From JAJZJT01 sp049964655 (GTDB lineage: Bacteria > Actinomycetota > Acidimicrobiia > Acidimicrobiales > RAAP-2), in assembly GCA_049964655.1 (NCBI GenBank), contig JBMFXC010000002.1, positions 4,335 to 68,334 of the forward strand: DNA of 64,000 bases, given 5' to 3'. Every line of letters starts with the position of its first letter. The first letter of the stretch is position 1. The translations under genes and the position numbers were made by a program. Under the pieces are notes generated by a model. It did no database searches and had not been told where the DNA came from. It worked only from the letters and a program-made list of their open reading frames with translations. Shown here one piece after another: positions 25,407 to 34,418 of this stretch.

Positions 25407-27185
25407 ATGGACCCCCTGTCAGTGACCGGTCGGTCGTCCAGCCGACCGGACCGGGCCCTTGCCGTCGTGGCGGTGGTCGCCCTGGTCGTCCCCTTCGCCG
25501 TGGCCGTCGGCCACCTGATGACGACTGCCGGCGGCCACGTCTACCTCCCCGACGACCTCGCCCTCATCGACCTGCACACCCGCCAGGCTCTCCGCTGGCG
25601 TCAAGAGCTCGGCCCGTTCGACCGCTACGGATGGCACCACCCGGGCCCCACCTACTACTACCTGCTGGCCACCGTGGCTCGGGTCCTCGGCTCCGGAGCC
25701 CGAGCCGAGTTCGTCGGAGCGACCCTCATCAACGGCCTGGCTGCCGTCGGGGTCGTCTGGGTGGTCCGCCGCCGGGCCGGTGCGGCGGCGGCGGCATGGG
25801 CCGCTGCGTGCGTGGCCGCGCTCTGCATCCAGCTGGCGATGACTGGTCCCGCCGACCTCACCTACTCCGAGAGCCGGCTCGGGGCACTGGTCAGCCCGTG
25901 GAACCCGACCGTGGTGGTCCTCCCGCTGCTGCTGACCGTCGTCCTGGCCGCCGCGTCGGTGCGGTCGTGGCAAGCACTGCTCGGCGCCGTCCTCGTCGGC
26001 TCGTTCGTGGTCCAGACCGACATCTCGACGCTGCCGCTGGTCGCTGCGTCGCTCGTCCTCGGCGCCAGCTCCCTCGTCGTCGCCTCTCGCCGCGCCCGCC
26101 GCCGAACAGCTCGTGCTGGTCTTGCCGGTAGCCGGGGTGAGCCGACCCAGTCGACGGGGGTGCGACCGGAGGACGGTGACCCACCGCTGCGAACTCGGCA
26201 CCTCCAGGTCGGCCGCGTGGTCACCGGGTTGGGCGTCGTCGTGCTCGTGGCCATGTGGGTGCCGCCGGTGCTCGAGCAGCTCACCCACCACCCGGGCAAC
26301 CTGACGCTCCTGTACCGGTTCTTCACCTCCGGTCGGCCCGGCCAGGGAGCCACAGCCGCCGCCTGGTCGACCGTGGCTGCCTTCGGCGTAGCCGTCCTCG
26401 GCCCGGCCGAGACCATGGCGCAGTTGCTCGGCGGTCAGCCTGCGCATGCCGGAGTCGCCCTCGCCGTCACGGTGGCCACCGTCGTCGTCGGCGCGGTGGT
26501 GGCCTGGTCGGCCTGGCGTCGCCACCACGCGTTCGCTGCCACGTTGGGCGCGCAGGTCGTCCTGGGTTGGCTGACCTCGGGTGTGGCCATCTCGCGCATC
26601 ACGGGCTTCGTCACCGGGTACCTCGTCCTCTGGGCCGTGGTTATGCCCACGACGGCGGCCATCGCGCTCGCCATGCTGCCGTGGGGCGACGCCTCCTGCC
26701 GGCTCCGGACCGTGCTGGCCGGTGCCCAGCCGGCCGTGCCCTCCCGCCGACACAGCGTGCTCCCGACCGGGAGCCGGGGCGCCGTGCTCACTACCGCCGT
26801 CCTCGCGCTCCTCGCCGGAACTGCCCTCACCGTGCAGGCGGCGCGCCTCCCCCCGCTCAGCGCGGCGTCGAGCCCGGTCGTAGCCCGGCTGGTGTCGGTC
26901 GTCACGCCGGAGCTCCGGCCAGGCCAGGCCGTCTACGTCGGCGACGACTGGGCCAACCTCATCGCCGTCGAAGAGTTCATCGGGCTCGTCAACGAGCTCG
27001 ATGCACGCGGGTACCACCCTCAGGTCAGCCCGTTCTGGACCGTCCAGTTCGGTCGCGCCTACGTAGGATCGGGAGCGGGCATGACGACGGTGTCGCTGTC
27101 CCGGTGGACCGCGTCCGCTCGGCGCCAGCCCGGCTACCTCGGACAGGCGGGCGGGTTCGCCGTGTCGATGACAGCGACGCATTGA
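25407..27185 (+). CDS. GT-C type membrane glycosyltransferase (GT39-like)
   Basis: 592-residue polytopic protein with about ten to twelve membrane spans. The first extracytoplasmic loop carries paired acids in YLPDDLALIDLHTRQALR followed by GPFDRYGWHHPGPTYYYLLA, the usual acceptor/catalytic pattern of GT-C enzymes that use polyprenyl-phosphate sugars. Start taken at ATG 25407 although its ribosome site is poor; no better in-frame start was found in the 110 bases after the amidase-like gene. A soluble C-terminal part (RPGQAVYVGDDWANLIAVEE) lies outside the membrane. Likely co-transcribed with the upstream exported protein. Confidence 0.75.
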   Translation: MDPLSVTGRSSSRPDRALAVVAVVALVVPFAVAVGHLMTTAGGHVYLPDDLALIDLHTRQALRWRQELGPFDRYGWHHPGPTYYYLLATVARVLGSGARAEFVGATLINGLAAVGVVWVVRRRAGAAAAAWAAACVAALCIQLAMTGPADLTYSESRLGALVSPWNPTVVVLPLLLTVVLAAASVRSWQALLGAVLVGSFVVQTDISTLPLVAASLVLGASSLVVASRRARRRTARAGLAGSRGEPTQSTGVRPEDGDPPLRTRHLQVGRVVTGLGVVVLVAMWVPPVLEQLTHHPGNLTLLYRFFTSGRPGQGATAAAWSTVAAFGVAVLGPAETMAQLLGGQPAHAGVALAVTVATVVVGAVVAWSAWRRHHAFAATLGAQVVLGWLTSGVAISRITGFVTGYLVLWAVVMPTTAAIALAMLPWGDASCRLRTVLAGAQPAVPSRRHSVLPTGSRGAVLTTAVLALLAGTALTVQAARLPPLSAASSPVVARLVSVVTPELRPGQAVYVGDDWANLIAVEEFIGLVNELDARGYHPQVSPFWTVQFGRAYVGSGAGMTTVSLSRWTASARRQPGYLGQAGGFAVSMTATH

Positions 27186-27245
27186 CCTCGGTCGTCCAGC
27201 TGCCCGCCCGTGAAGGCCGGGGCGGCGTGGACAACCACCGCGCCG

Positions 27246-28382
27246 TCAGACGACGAGGGCGCGACGGCGCCAACGGGTGAGCGGCCGCTCGATGAAGTGC
27301 CAGCTGGGAACGGCGATCGCCAGGATCACCGCGATCCGCAGGCATTGGGTCGGCCAGTAGCTCCAGTGCATCGTCCCCGGGCTGATGGCCAGGTAGACGG
27401 GAAAGTGGACCAGATAGACCGTGTAGGAGAGGTTGCCGATGTAGACGAACAGCGGGTTGCCCACCACCCGCGACCCGATGCCGTTCGGCACGACCACGAA
27501 GAAGACGATGACGACTGCGGAGGCCACCTCGCTCGCCGGCATCCAGAACAGGAGCAGCGAGCGGGTCCACAGCGGGACGAAGAGGCTGGTCCACGCCAGG
27601 AGCGCACCGGAGGCAAGCGCAGCCACGCTGAGGACCCGCTTGGCCGTGCACCCCCAGCCGCTCAAGTGCCCGTCGGCAGCGGCCAGGCCCAGAAGACAGC
27701 CGAGGAACAGCGCATCGGCACGGGTGTCGAAGGCGTAGTAGACGCGGCCGAAGGCCAGGTGGGTGAAGTGGGCGGGCGTGAGGGTGAGGTACACGCGGTC
27801 GGCCACCGAGGCCACCACGCCGAGCACGCCGACCGCGTAGGCGGCCCGACGTCGTCCGACGGCCACGGCGGCCACCATCAGGACGGACCAGATGACGTAG
27901 AACTGCTCCTCCACTGAGAGCGACCAGGTCTGCGCCAGAAAGCCGAAGAACGGGGCGTGCCCGAGCGCCTGGCGGTAGTCCGCGTAGTAGAAGAGCGCGG
28001 CGAGGATATCGCCCCACACCCGTTGGGCAGCATCCGCTACCGGTACGAAGGCCGCGTAGATGGCGATACCGGCCGAGGTGAGGAACAGGGGCGGCAAGAG
28101 ACGCAGGGCCCTCCTCGCGTAGAAGTGGCGCAAGCTGACCTTGCCGGTGCGCTGTCCCTCGCCCGAGAGCATCGCCGTGATCAGGAAGCCTGAGAGCACG
28201 AAGAACACGCCGAGCGCAGACCACGCGCCCGGGAAGGACCGGAAGTTGGAGTGGTAGGCGAGCACGGCGAAGAGGAGCGGGGTTCGGATGCCGGTGAGCG
28301 GAGGCCGGTTTCCCAGGTGGAACCGCGGGCGCTGCGGTTCCGCCGTCGCCGGGGCGCGCTCGGTCACGACCCCCGAGCTCAC
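27246..28382 (-). CDS. Acyltransferase-3 family (OafA-like) membrane protein
   Basis: 378-residue integral membrane O-acyltransferase, about ten spans. The family pattern is present: RTPLLFAVLAYHSNF with the conserved His, VFFVLSGFLITAML, HFYARRALRLLPPLFL, and WSLSVEEQFYVIW. It typically acetylates or acylates surface sugars or lipids. The GTG start at 28382 overlaps the upstream stop as GTGA; it is the last gene of a three-gene leftward operon with two large GT-C-like paralogues, which suggests it modifies their product. Confidence 0.87.
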   Translation of the reverse strand: MSSGVVTERAPATAEPQRPRFHLGNRPPLTGIRTPLLFAVLAYHSNFRSFPGAWSALGVFFVLSGFLITAMLSGEGQRTGKVSLRHFYARRALRLLPPLFLTSAGIAIYAAFVPVADAAQRVWGDILAALFYYADYRQALGHAPFFGFLAQTWSLSVEEQFYVIWSVLMVAAVAVGRRRAAYAVGVLGVVASVADRVYLTLTPAHFTHLAFGRVYYAFDTRADALFLGCLLGLAAADGHLSGWGCTAKRVLSVAALASGALLAWTSLFVPLWTRSLLLFWMPASEVASAVVIVFFVVVPNGIGSRVVGNPLFVYIGNLSYTVYLVHFPVYLAISPGTMHWSYWPTQCLRIAVILAIAVPSWHFIERPLTRWRRRALVV

Positions 28383-30484
28383 GACCGACCCCCCTTCACT
28401 CCCTGCAGCACGCACCGAGCCACGATCGTCCCGCGCTCATCCACTGTCGCGCCACTGTTGTCACCGACGTCGGCACAGGCGACCAGCGCGGGCACCGTCG
28501 TCGGCACCGGTGGTGCGAGAGTCGTCCCGAGCGACCACACCCAGGCGCCGTCGTCGGCACGCGGTACGGCACCGAGCACCGCGGTCAAGAACGCGACCCC
28601 GTAGGCATCACCTCGGCCTCGGTCGTAGGAGGCGAGCGACACTCCGTCGGGGACCACCACGGTGGTCACCCCCCACCGGCGAAGGGCAGTGCGCACGGCG
28701 TCCAGCGAGGAACGGTCGGGAACGGGCGGCCGGGCCGTGGGAAGCGAGGCGTCGCGGAGGACGGAGAACCCGGCCAGGTGGGACCGTGCCACCGTGCCCG
28801 CCGGGCCGCCGCCGCCGGGCATGGCGAACCGGAAGCCGGCCAAGGCCTGCCAGAGCAGGGCGCTCTGGGTGTCGGCGGTCGGGAACGGATAGGGGAGGAC
28901 GACGGAACCGGCCGGGAGCTCCTGCCCCGGTCCCGTGAACCACGCCGGCACACGGACGGGCTGCACGGCGAGCGGGAGGTTGGGGGCGAGCGCCACGACC
29001 AGCGGAACCGTTGCGACCACAGCGCAGGCGGCCGCGGCGGCCACGGCGGCCCGACGGGCTGGGCTGACGACCCCGGGGAGGCGCGCCGAGGGCCTCGGCT
29101 GCCGCGTCGGTCGGGCGGTGCCGTCTCCCCGACGGCTCGGAGCACTCCGAGGAGCGAGCCTAGCGGCGGCAGTCCCGTCGGCGGCAGTCCCATCGGCGGC
29201 CAGCCGGTCGACAACGACGGCGACTACGGCAGCCGCGCACAGGTCGACGACCACCGAGAGCCTGGCCTGGACGACGTTGTCGAGCACAGGGAGGTGCTCG
29301 ACGAGAGCCCACGGCGACCAGTGGGTCGGTCCGGCACGCAGGGACAGCGCGGCGGCGGCGGCGGCCAGTGCCGTCGTCCCCCACAGACGACCGTCCCGCC
29401 TCCATCGCCACAGGGCAAATGCCCACACGACAAGCACCCCGATGCCGAGGTCGGCGGGCGAGGGAAGCGGTGGCCCGGCGTAGCCGCCGAGCACCCGAGC
29501 CAGGTGTGTGAGTTGCGACGCGCTGACCGGCCCCCACTGCCCCTGAGCGCTCACGAAGTTGGCAGGTGCGTTGCCCAGGTCCCCGGGGACGGCGTTCGAC
29601 CACACGGTCCCCGACAGGTGCCCGGGGCCGGCGAGGAAGTACCACACGGGCACGGCGAGCAGCACGACGGCGACCCCCGCGGCCACCCCCAGCCCGGGGA
29701 GCGCCCGTCGGACTCGCCGAACGGCGCCATGGCGGTGGCGCACGACGTCGGAGACGACGGCCCCGACGAGTGCGAGGCCGAGGGCCACCACGAGGAGCAG
29801 GCAGAGCTCGCTGCTCACGAAGAACTCGACGACGACGATCGCCCCGAGTGCCGCGCCGGCCCGCCGTTGGCGGGGACCCGGACGAACAGTCGCGACCGTG
29901 GCGACGGCGGCGAGAGGGAAGAGGGCGACGAAGGCGAGGTCGAGCCAGCCGAAGGCCAGCTGGACCAGGACGAACGGCGAGAAGCCGAAGCACAGTCCGC
30001 CGAGCCAGCGCGCCGGGAGCCCGAGCCCGGCCCGGCCCAGGGCCCACCACATGGCGAGCGCCCCGGCAACTGGGGTCAAAGTGACCAGGACGTTCATGGA
30101 CACCACGGGTCCGGCGACGAGGGTGAGCGGCGTGGCGACGACCCCGAGGGCGGGAACACTGGTGTCCACCAAGGTACTGAACCCGCCGGGGTGGAAGAGC
30201 GCCGTCGAGTACCACGGAGCCTGTCCGTGGGCGAGGGCATGCGCCGTCCAGGCCAGGTACCACGCGGTGCGTCCCGCGTCGGTACACGGGCACGTCATCA
30301 CCGCAGCGGGGGACGCCGCCCACACGTGCCAGAGGACGCCGACCGACAGTGCCAGATAGGACGCCGCGGCAAGGATGCCGGGCCAGGTCCGGCCCCTCCG
30401 CCATTCGGCGCGCGCCGCTGGCGGGCAGGACGCCGTAGGCGGGCAGGACGCCGTCGCCACGGGTGGGGCGGTCCCCACCGTCAC
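28379..30484 (-). CDS. GT-C-like membrane protein, paralogue A
   Basis: 701-residue polytopic protein. The first loop has MTCPCTDAGRTAWYLAW and ALAHGQAPWYSTALFHPGG; mid-protein has GGLCFGFSPFVLVQLA; the exposed C-terminal part has FRFAMPGGGGPAG, a Pro/Arg stretch and SYDRGRGDAYGVAFLTAVLG...GAWVWSLG. These blocks recur in three further proteins of this window. Topology and the acidic residue in the first loop suit a GT-C glycosyltransferase, but no characterised relative is recognised. Start is the GTG at 30484 overlapping the upstream stop; the long open frame further upstream is the shadow of paralogue B. One C-x-C pair is conserved. Confidence 0.7.
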   Translation of the reverse strand: MTVGTAPPVATASCPPTASCPPAARAEWRRGRTWPGILAAASYLALSVGVLWHVWAASPAAVMTCPCTDAGRTAWYLAWTAHALAHGQAPWYSTALFHPGGFSTLVDTSVPALGVVATPLTLVAGPVVSMNVLVTLTPVAGALAMWWALGRAGLGLPARWLGGLCFGFSPFVLVQLAFGWLDLAFVALFPLAAVATVATVRPGPRQRRAGAALGAIVVVEFFVSSELCLLLVVALGLALVGAVVSDVVRHRHGAVRRVRRALPGLGVAAGVAVVLLAVPVWYFLAGPGHLSGTVWSNAVPGDLGNAPANFVSAQGQWGPVSASQLTHLARVLGGYAGPPLPSPADLGIGVLVVWAFALWRWRRDGRLWGTTALAAAAAALSLRAGPTHWSPWALVEHLPVLDNVVQARLSVVVDLCAAAVVAVVVDRLAADGTAADGTAAARLAPRSAPSRRGDGTARPTRQPRPSARLPGVVSPARRAAVAAAAACAVVATVPLVVALAPNLPLAVQPVRVPAWFTGPGQELPAGSVVLPYPFPTADTQSALLWQALAGFRFAMPGGGGPAGTVARSHLAGFSVLRDASLPTARPPVPDRSSLDAVRTALRRWGVTTVVVPDGVSLASYDRGRGDAYGVAFLTAVLGAVPRADDGAWVWSLGTTLAPPVPTTVPALVACADVGDNSGATVDERGTIVARCVLQGVKGGRS

Positions 30485-32583
30485 CCGGTCCCCAGCACGC
30501 ACCGGGCGGCGTCGAGAGGTGCGGCGGGCGGGCGGGCCAGGCAGTGCGCCGCACGCGCCGGGTCGACTCGTCCGGTGGCAGCGGCGACGGCGGAGCGTAC
30601 CTGCCACACCCAGGCACCGTCTTGCTCGAACGGTGGCCGACCCGTGACGGCGGTGAACAAACCGACGGCATAGGGAACCGGACGGCCGCGGTCGTAGGAC
30701 GGCAGACCGGCGGCGTCGGGCACGACGACGGTGTCGACGCGCCAACCGGCCAGCGCGCCCCGCATGGCGGCAAGGGTCGCGGGGGTGATCAGCGGGGGAG
30801 GATCGAGCGGATCGGAAGCCCGGGCCAGCAGCTCGTAGCCGGGGCGCTCGGCACCGGCTCGACTCGGGACCACGCCGGGTCCACCACCTCCGGGCATCGA
30901 GAAGCGCATGCCGCCAACGGCCAACCAGGCCATCGACGACTGGATGCCACCGAAGGACGCCGGGTAGGGAAGGACCACCTGGCCCGGCGGGAGACGGGTA
31001 GCGCCGGTCGTGAACCACCGTGGCGGCGTCGTCGGGCGCACGGTGACCGGCAGGTTCGGCCACAGGTTGACGAGGAGGGGCACAAGAGCGACAGCGGACA
31101 GCGCCACGGCCACCGCGGCAGACGGGAGGTGCCAGCGGGGTGACCTGCCCATGGCACGGTCGACGACCAGCGCCACGCACGCGGCGGCGCAGAGGTCGGT
31201 CACCGAGGCCAGGTTGACCGGCACCACGTTGACCAGTACGGGGAGGTGGACGAAGAGGCGCCACGGGTACCAGCCATCCGACCCGACCCCGAGCGAGAGC
31301 GCGGCGGCCACGACTCCTACGGTGGCGAACAGCCACAGGAGCCCCGACTGCCTCCATACGACAAGCCCGACCACCACGATGGCCACCACGCCCGCTCCGA
31401 CGAAGGTGGGATCGGGCAGAGCCGGGCCCTGGTAGCCGCCGAACACGTGCATGACGGCCACGAGCGGCGGAACGAGACGACCCGAGACGAAGGAGGACAC
31501 GGTGGCACCCACCGTTCCCGCAGGTGAGTCCGGCCAGGCGCGCCCGACGAGGTGGGCAGGACCGGCGAAGAACGCCCAGAGCGGATAGGCCAGCAGGGCA
31601 CCGGCGACGAGGGCGGCAACGAGCAGACCGCGGCCCACCCGAACGGCCCGGTCGGCGACGGCCGGCCATCCCCCGTCAGCCCGGCCGGCCACCACGACCA
31701 CCACTAGGACCGGCACAGCGAGCAGGGCGACCAAGGCGAGCACCTCGACGCTCACGAAGAACTCGGCGACGACGAGGAGCCCGAGGAGCACGCCCCGCCA
31801 CGACGCACGGCCCCGCCCGGTGACGAGGTCGTCGAGCACACCCACCACGAGCGGCGGGACGACCGCGAACCCGAAGTTCGGGTGGGCGAGCGCGAGCTCG
31901 GTGAGCACGAAGGGTGAGAAGCCGTACAGCAGCCCGCCAAGCGCCGCCGGCACCGGCCGCACCCACCGCCCAAGCAGCCATGCCATGGCCAAGGCCGACA
32001 AGGGCGGCCCGAGGGCGTCGACGACGTTCATGGTCGCCACTGGGCCGGCGAGCCAGGTGACCGGGGCGAAGAGGACACCGAGGCCGAGAGAGTTGGGCGC
32101 CATGTCGATGCCGTGTGGGTGGAAGAGCATCGAGGAGAAGAACGGGTTCTCGCCGTGGGCGAGGGCGTGGGCAGGCCAGGCCAGCACCCACAGCGTGAGC
32201 GCGCCGTCCCCGCAGGCGCACGTCGTCACGGTGGCCGGGTGCGCCCACACGTGCCACCAGAGCACGAGCGACGCCGCCGCGTACCAGGCGCCAGCCCAGG
32301 CCAGCGGGTGGGCCGAGACCAGCAGCGCCCTGTGCCGTCCTGGCCGTCGTGCCGAGGTCCCAACGCGCCGGATCGGAGCAGTGTACCCACGTCGGGGAAC
32401 GCCTCGGAGGAAGGGGGTGCCTGGGCCATAATGGGCGCGATGCGCGCTGTCGACGACTCCGTCCGCGCGCTCCCCTGGCCACAGCGGTCCACCGTCGCCA
32501 CCCGGCCCGGCCCGGCTCCGCGGCGACGCAGCGAGGCCGAGGCCGAGGCCGAGGCCGAACCCGAATGACGTCACCGTCGGCAC
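30481..32583 (-). CDS. GT-C-like membrane protein, paralogue B (start uncertain)
   Basis: Large polytopic protein sharing all blocks of the four-member set: LVLWWHVWAHPATVTTCACG, DGALTLWVLAWPAHALAHGE, LFHPHGIDM, LLYGFSPFVLTELALAHPN, MAWLAVGGMRFSMPGGGGPG, SYDRGRPVPYAVGLFTAVTG. The maximal frame is given; it begins at GTG 32583 and would overlap the divergent AftB-like start. The true start is probably near 32310-32450, because a TACACT -10 box (minus strand, 32385-32380) lies inside. No ATG/GTG is in frame there (only CTG codons near 32325), so a non-standard start or a sequence error is possible. Confidence 0.65.
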   Translation of the reverse strand: MPTVTSFGFGLGLGLGLAASPRSRAGPGGDGGPLWPGERADGVVDSAHRAHYGPGTPFLRGVPRRGYTAPIRRVGTSARRPGRHRALLVSAHPLAWAGAWYAAASLVLWWHVWAHPATVTTCACGDGALTLWVLAWPAHALAHGENPFFSSMLFHPHGIDMAPNSLGLGVLFAPVTWLAGPVATMNVVDALGPPLSALAMAWLLGRWVRPVPAALGGLLYGFSPFVLTELALAHPNFGFAVVPPLVVGVLDDLVTGRGRASWRGVLLGLLVVAEFFVSVEVLALVALLAVPVLVVVVVAGRADGGWPAVADRAVRVGRGLLVAALVAGALLAYPLWAFFAGPAHLVGRAWPDSPAGTVGATVSSFVSGRLVPPLVAVMHVFGGYQGPALPDPTFVGAGVVAIVVVGLVVWRQSGLLWLFATVGVVAAALSLGVGSDGWYPWRLFVHLPVLVNVVPVNLASVTDLCAAACVALVVDRAMGRSPRWHLPSAAVAVALSAVALVPLLVNLWPNLPVTVRPTTPPRWFTTGATRLPPGQVVLPYPASFGGIQSSMAWLAVGGMRFSMPGGGGPGVVPSRAGAERPGYELLARASDPLDPPPLITPATLAAMRGALAGWRVDTVVVPDAAGLPSYDRGRPVPYAVGLFTAVTGRPPFEQDGAWVWQVRSAVAAATGRVDPARAAHCLARPPAAPLDAARCVLGTG
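32431..32568 (+). CDS. Possible 45-residue protein coupled to the AftB-like gene
   Basis: Frame MGAMRAVDDSVRALPWPQ..., ending in SEAEAEAEAEPE, whose stop overlaps the AftB-like ATG as ATGA. A CATAAT box at 32426-32431 suggests transcription starting near 32438, which would make the second ATG (32440) leaderless. The (EA)n tail comes from a GAGGCC hexamer repeat (32532-32558). No family known. It may serve as a translational coupler. Confidence 0.35.
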   Translation: MGAMRAVDDSVRALPWPQRSTVATRPGPAPRRRSEAEAEAEAEPE

Positions 32584-34418
32584 CCGAGCGCACCGTGCCG
32601 TCGCGGCCGGCGGACCTGGTGGCTCCTGTCAGGCAGACCGTCCGCGTCGCCCGCTGGCTCCAGCGGTGGTGGCCGGTGGTGGTCCCGCTGGTGGTCGTCC
32701 TCGCCGGGTCGTGGGCCTACCGGTGGGTCGATGAGGACGCCTTCATCAACTTCCGGATCATCCACAACCTCCTGGCCGGGCACGGCCCGGTGTTCAACGT
32801 CGGCGAGCGGGTCGAGGTCGACTCGGACCCGCTGTGGGTGGCCACCCTCGCCGCGCTACGGATCGTCTTCCCCTTCGTCGGGCTTCCGTGGCTGTCGGTC
32901 GTCCTCGGGCTCGCCTGCACGGCAGGAGCCTTTCTGGCCGGGGGACGCGCCGTCGTCCGCCTCGCCGGGCGCGGCACCTCCGGCACCGTCTATCCCGTCG
33001 GCTTGCTGGTGATCTCCTCGGTTGCCGGGGTGTGGGAGTTCGCCACCTCGGGGCTCGAGATGTCGATGGTGTTCCTTTGGTTCGCCACCGGGCTCCTCGC
33101 GCTCGTCCGGGTCGAGGCGAGGCGCTCCAGGCCGGTCTGGACGGCCGTCCTGCTCGGCCTCGGGCCCCTGATCCGCCCCGAGCTCGCCCCGGCCGCCGGC
33201 GTGCTGCTGGTCGCTCTCGGCATCGTCATGACCGCACCGGACTGGTCGGGCCCGGTGTCGCGCCTGCGCCGCTTCGGCGTCCCCCTCGCCGCAGCCCTCG
33301 CTCTCCCCTGCGCCAGCGAGCTCGCCCGCATGGCCTACTACGGCCTGGTCGTCCCCAACACCGCGCTGGCCAAGACGGCCGGCTCCTCCTGGTGGTCGCA
33401 GGGGCTCGCCTACCTGTGGAATTTCGTCGCTCCGTACTGGCTCTGGCTGCCGACACTCGCCTGTGCGCTTCTCTTCGGCCTTGCCGTCCGGGACCGTTGG
33501 CGTAGCCGGGACCGCCTCGCCGTCGTGCTGTTCGCTGCCCCCGTCGTGGCCGGCGCCACCGATCTCCTCTACGTGGTCTACGTGGGCGGCGACTACATGC
33601 ACGCCCGCCTGCTCCTACCCGCCTTCTTCGCCATCTTCCTCCCGGTCACCGCCACTGGCCGCCAACTGCGGACCGCCGTCGCCGTCCCCGTCGCCGGTGT
33701 CGCCCTCTGGTCCGTCGTCTGTGTGGGATGGCTCCGCTACGGTGCCCCTCCCGGCAACCTGAACCCCCAGGTCATCTCCATCTCCAACGAGCGAAACACG
33801 TGGGTGAAGGCGACCGGCAACACCCACCCGATCACCACCGCCGACTACGACCACGCCCTCTCGGGTATCGCCGGCCATCTGCTGGCCCGAACAGCAGCAG
33901 CCATACCGCCCGGACGTCAGCGGCTGGTGGTCGACACCGACCCCTACGCGCCCGTTCCGGTGGCCTCGGCCGTCCCCGCTCACTCTTCGCTCCCGTTCTC
34001 GCTGGTCGTGAACGTGCCGGCCATCGGCGTGATCGGCGACCTCGCCGGACCGAAGGTGTACATCTTCGACACCTTCTCCTTGGCCAACCCCGTCGGCAGC
34101 CACATCACGGTGCCCGTGCACCACCGGCCGGGCCACGAGAAGGAGATCTCGGCGGCGTGGATGGTGGCCCGCTTCACGGCGCCGGGGACACACCTGCCCC
34201 CGGGCGGGCCCTCGCCGCACGACGTTGCCGCTGCGCGAGCCGCCCTGTCGTGTGGGCCGCTCGCCGCCTACCTCCATGCCATCACGGCGCCACTCACCCT
34301 GAGCCGGGCCCTTTCCGACATCGCCCATGCGGTGGGTTGGACCACGCTGTCGTTCAGCGAGCACCCGGTGCGCGCCGAGCACCAGCTCTGCGGTCGCACG
34401 ACAGGCCATGGTCGCTGA
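32565..34418 (+). CDS. AftB-like arabinofuranosyltransferase (GT-C)
   Basis: 617-residue polytopic enzyme. The first loop WVDEDAFINFRIIHNLLAGH, then GPVFNVGERVEVDSDPLWV, is characteristic of the AftB/terminal arabinofuranosyltransferase group that uses decaprenyl-phosphate-arabinose in cell-wall arabinan synthesis. YVGGDYMHARLLLPAFF is also typical. About ten spans precede a soluble C-terminal domain. The ATG at 32565 overlaps a short upstream frame; the gene overlaps the next paralogue by 11 bases. In a non-mycolate actinobacterium the acceptor could be another surface glycan, so activity is predicted only at family level. Confidence 0.75.
   Translation: MTSPSAPERTVPSRPADLVAPVRQTVRVARWLQRWWPVVVPLVVVLAGSWAYRWVDEDAFINFRIIHNLLAGHGPVFNVGERVEVDSDPLWVATLAALRIVFPFVGLPWLSVVLGLACTAGAFLAGGRAVVRLAGRGTSGTVYPVGLLVISSVAGVWEFATSGLEMSMVFLWFATGLLALVRVEARRSRPVWTAVLLGLGPLIRPELAPAAGVLLVALGIVMTAPDWSGPVSRLRRFGVPLAAALALPCASELARMAYYGLVVPNTALAKTAGSSWWSQGLAYLWNFVAPYWLWLPTLACALLFGLAVRDRWRSRDRLAVVLFAAPVVAGATDLLYVVYVGGDYMHARLLLPAFFAIFLPVTATGRQLRTAVAVPVAGVALWSVVCVGWLRYGAPPGNLNPQVISISNERNTWVKATGNTHPITTADYDHALSGIAGHLLARTAAAIPPGRQRLVVDTDPYAPVPVASAVPAHSSLPFSLVVNVPAIGVIGDLAGPKVYIFDTFSLANPVGSHITVPVHHRPGHEKEISAAWMVARFTAPGTHLPPGGPSPHDVAAARAALSCGPLAAYLHAITAPLTLSRALSDIAHAVGWTTLSFSEHPVRAEHQLCGRTTGHGR

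Noticed and set aside
30485..31669. Extension of paralogue A to a protein of about 1,096 residues
   Set aside because: The upstream part is the antisense-free shadow frame of paralogue B; the GTGA overlap at 30484 and the size of the other paralogues give the true start.
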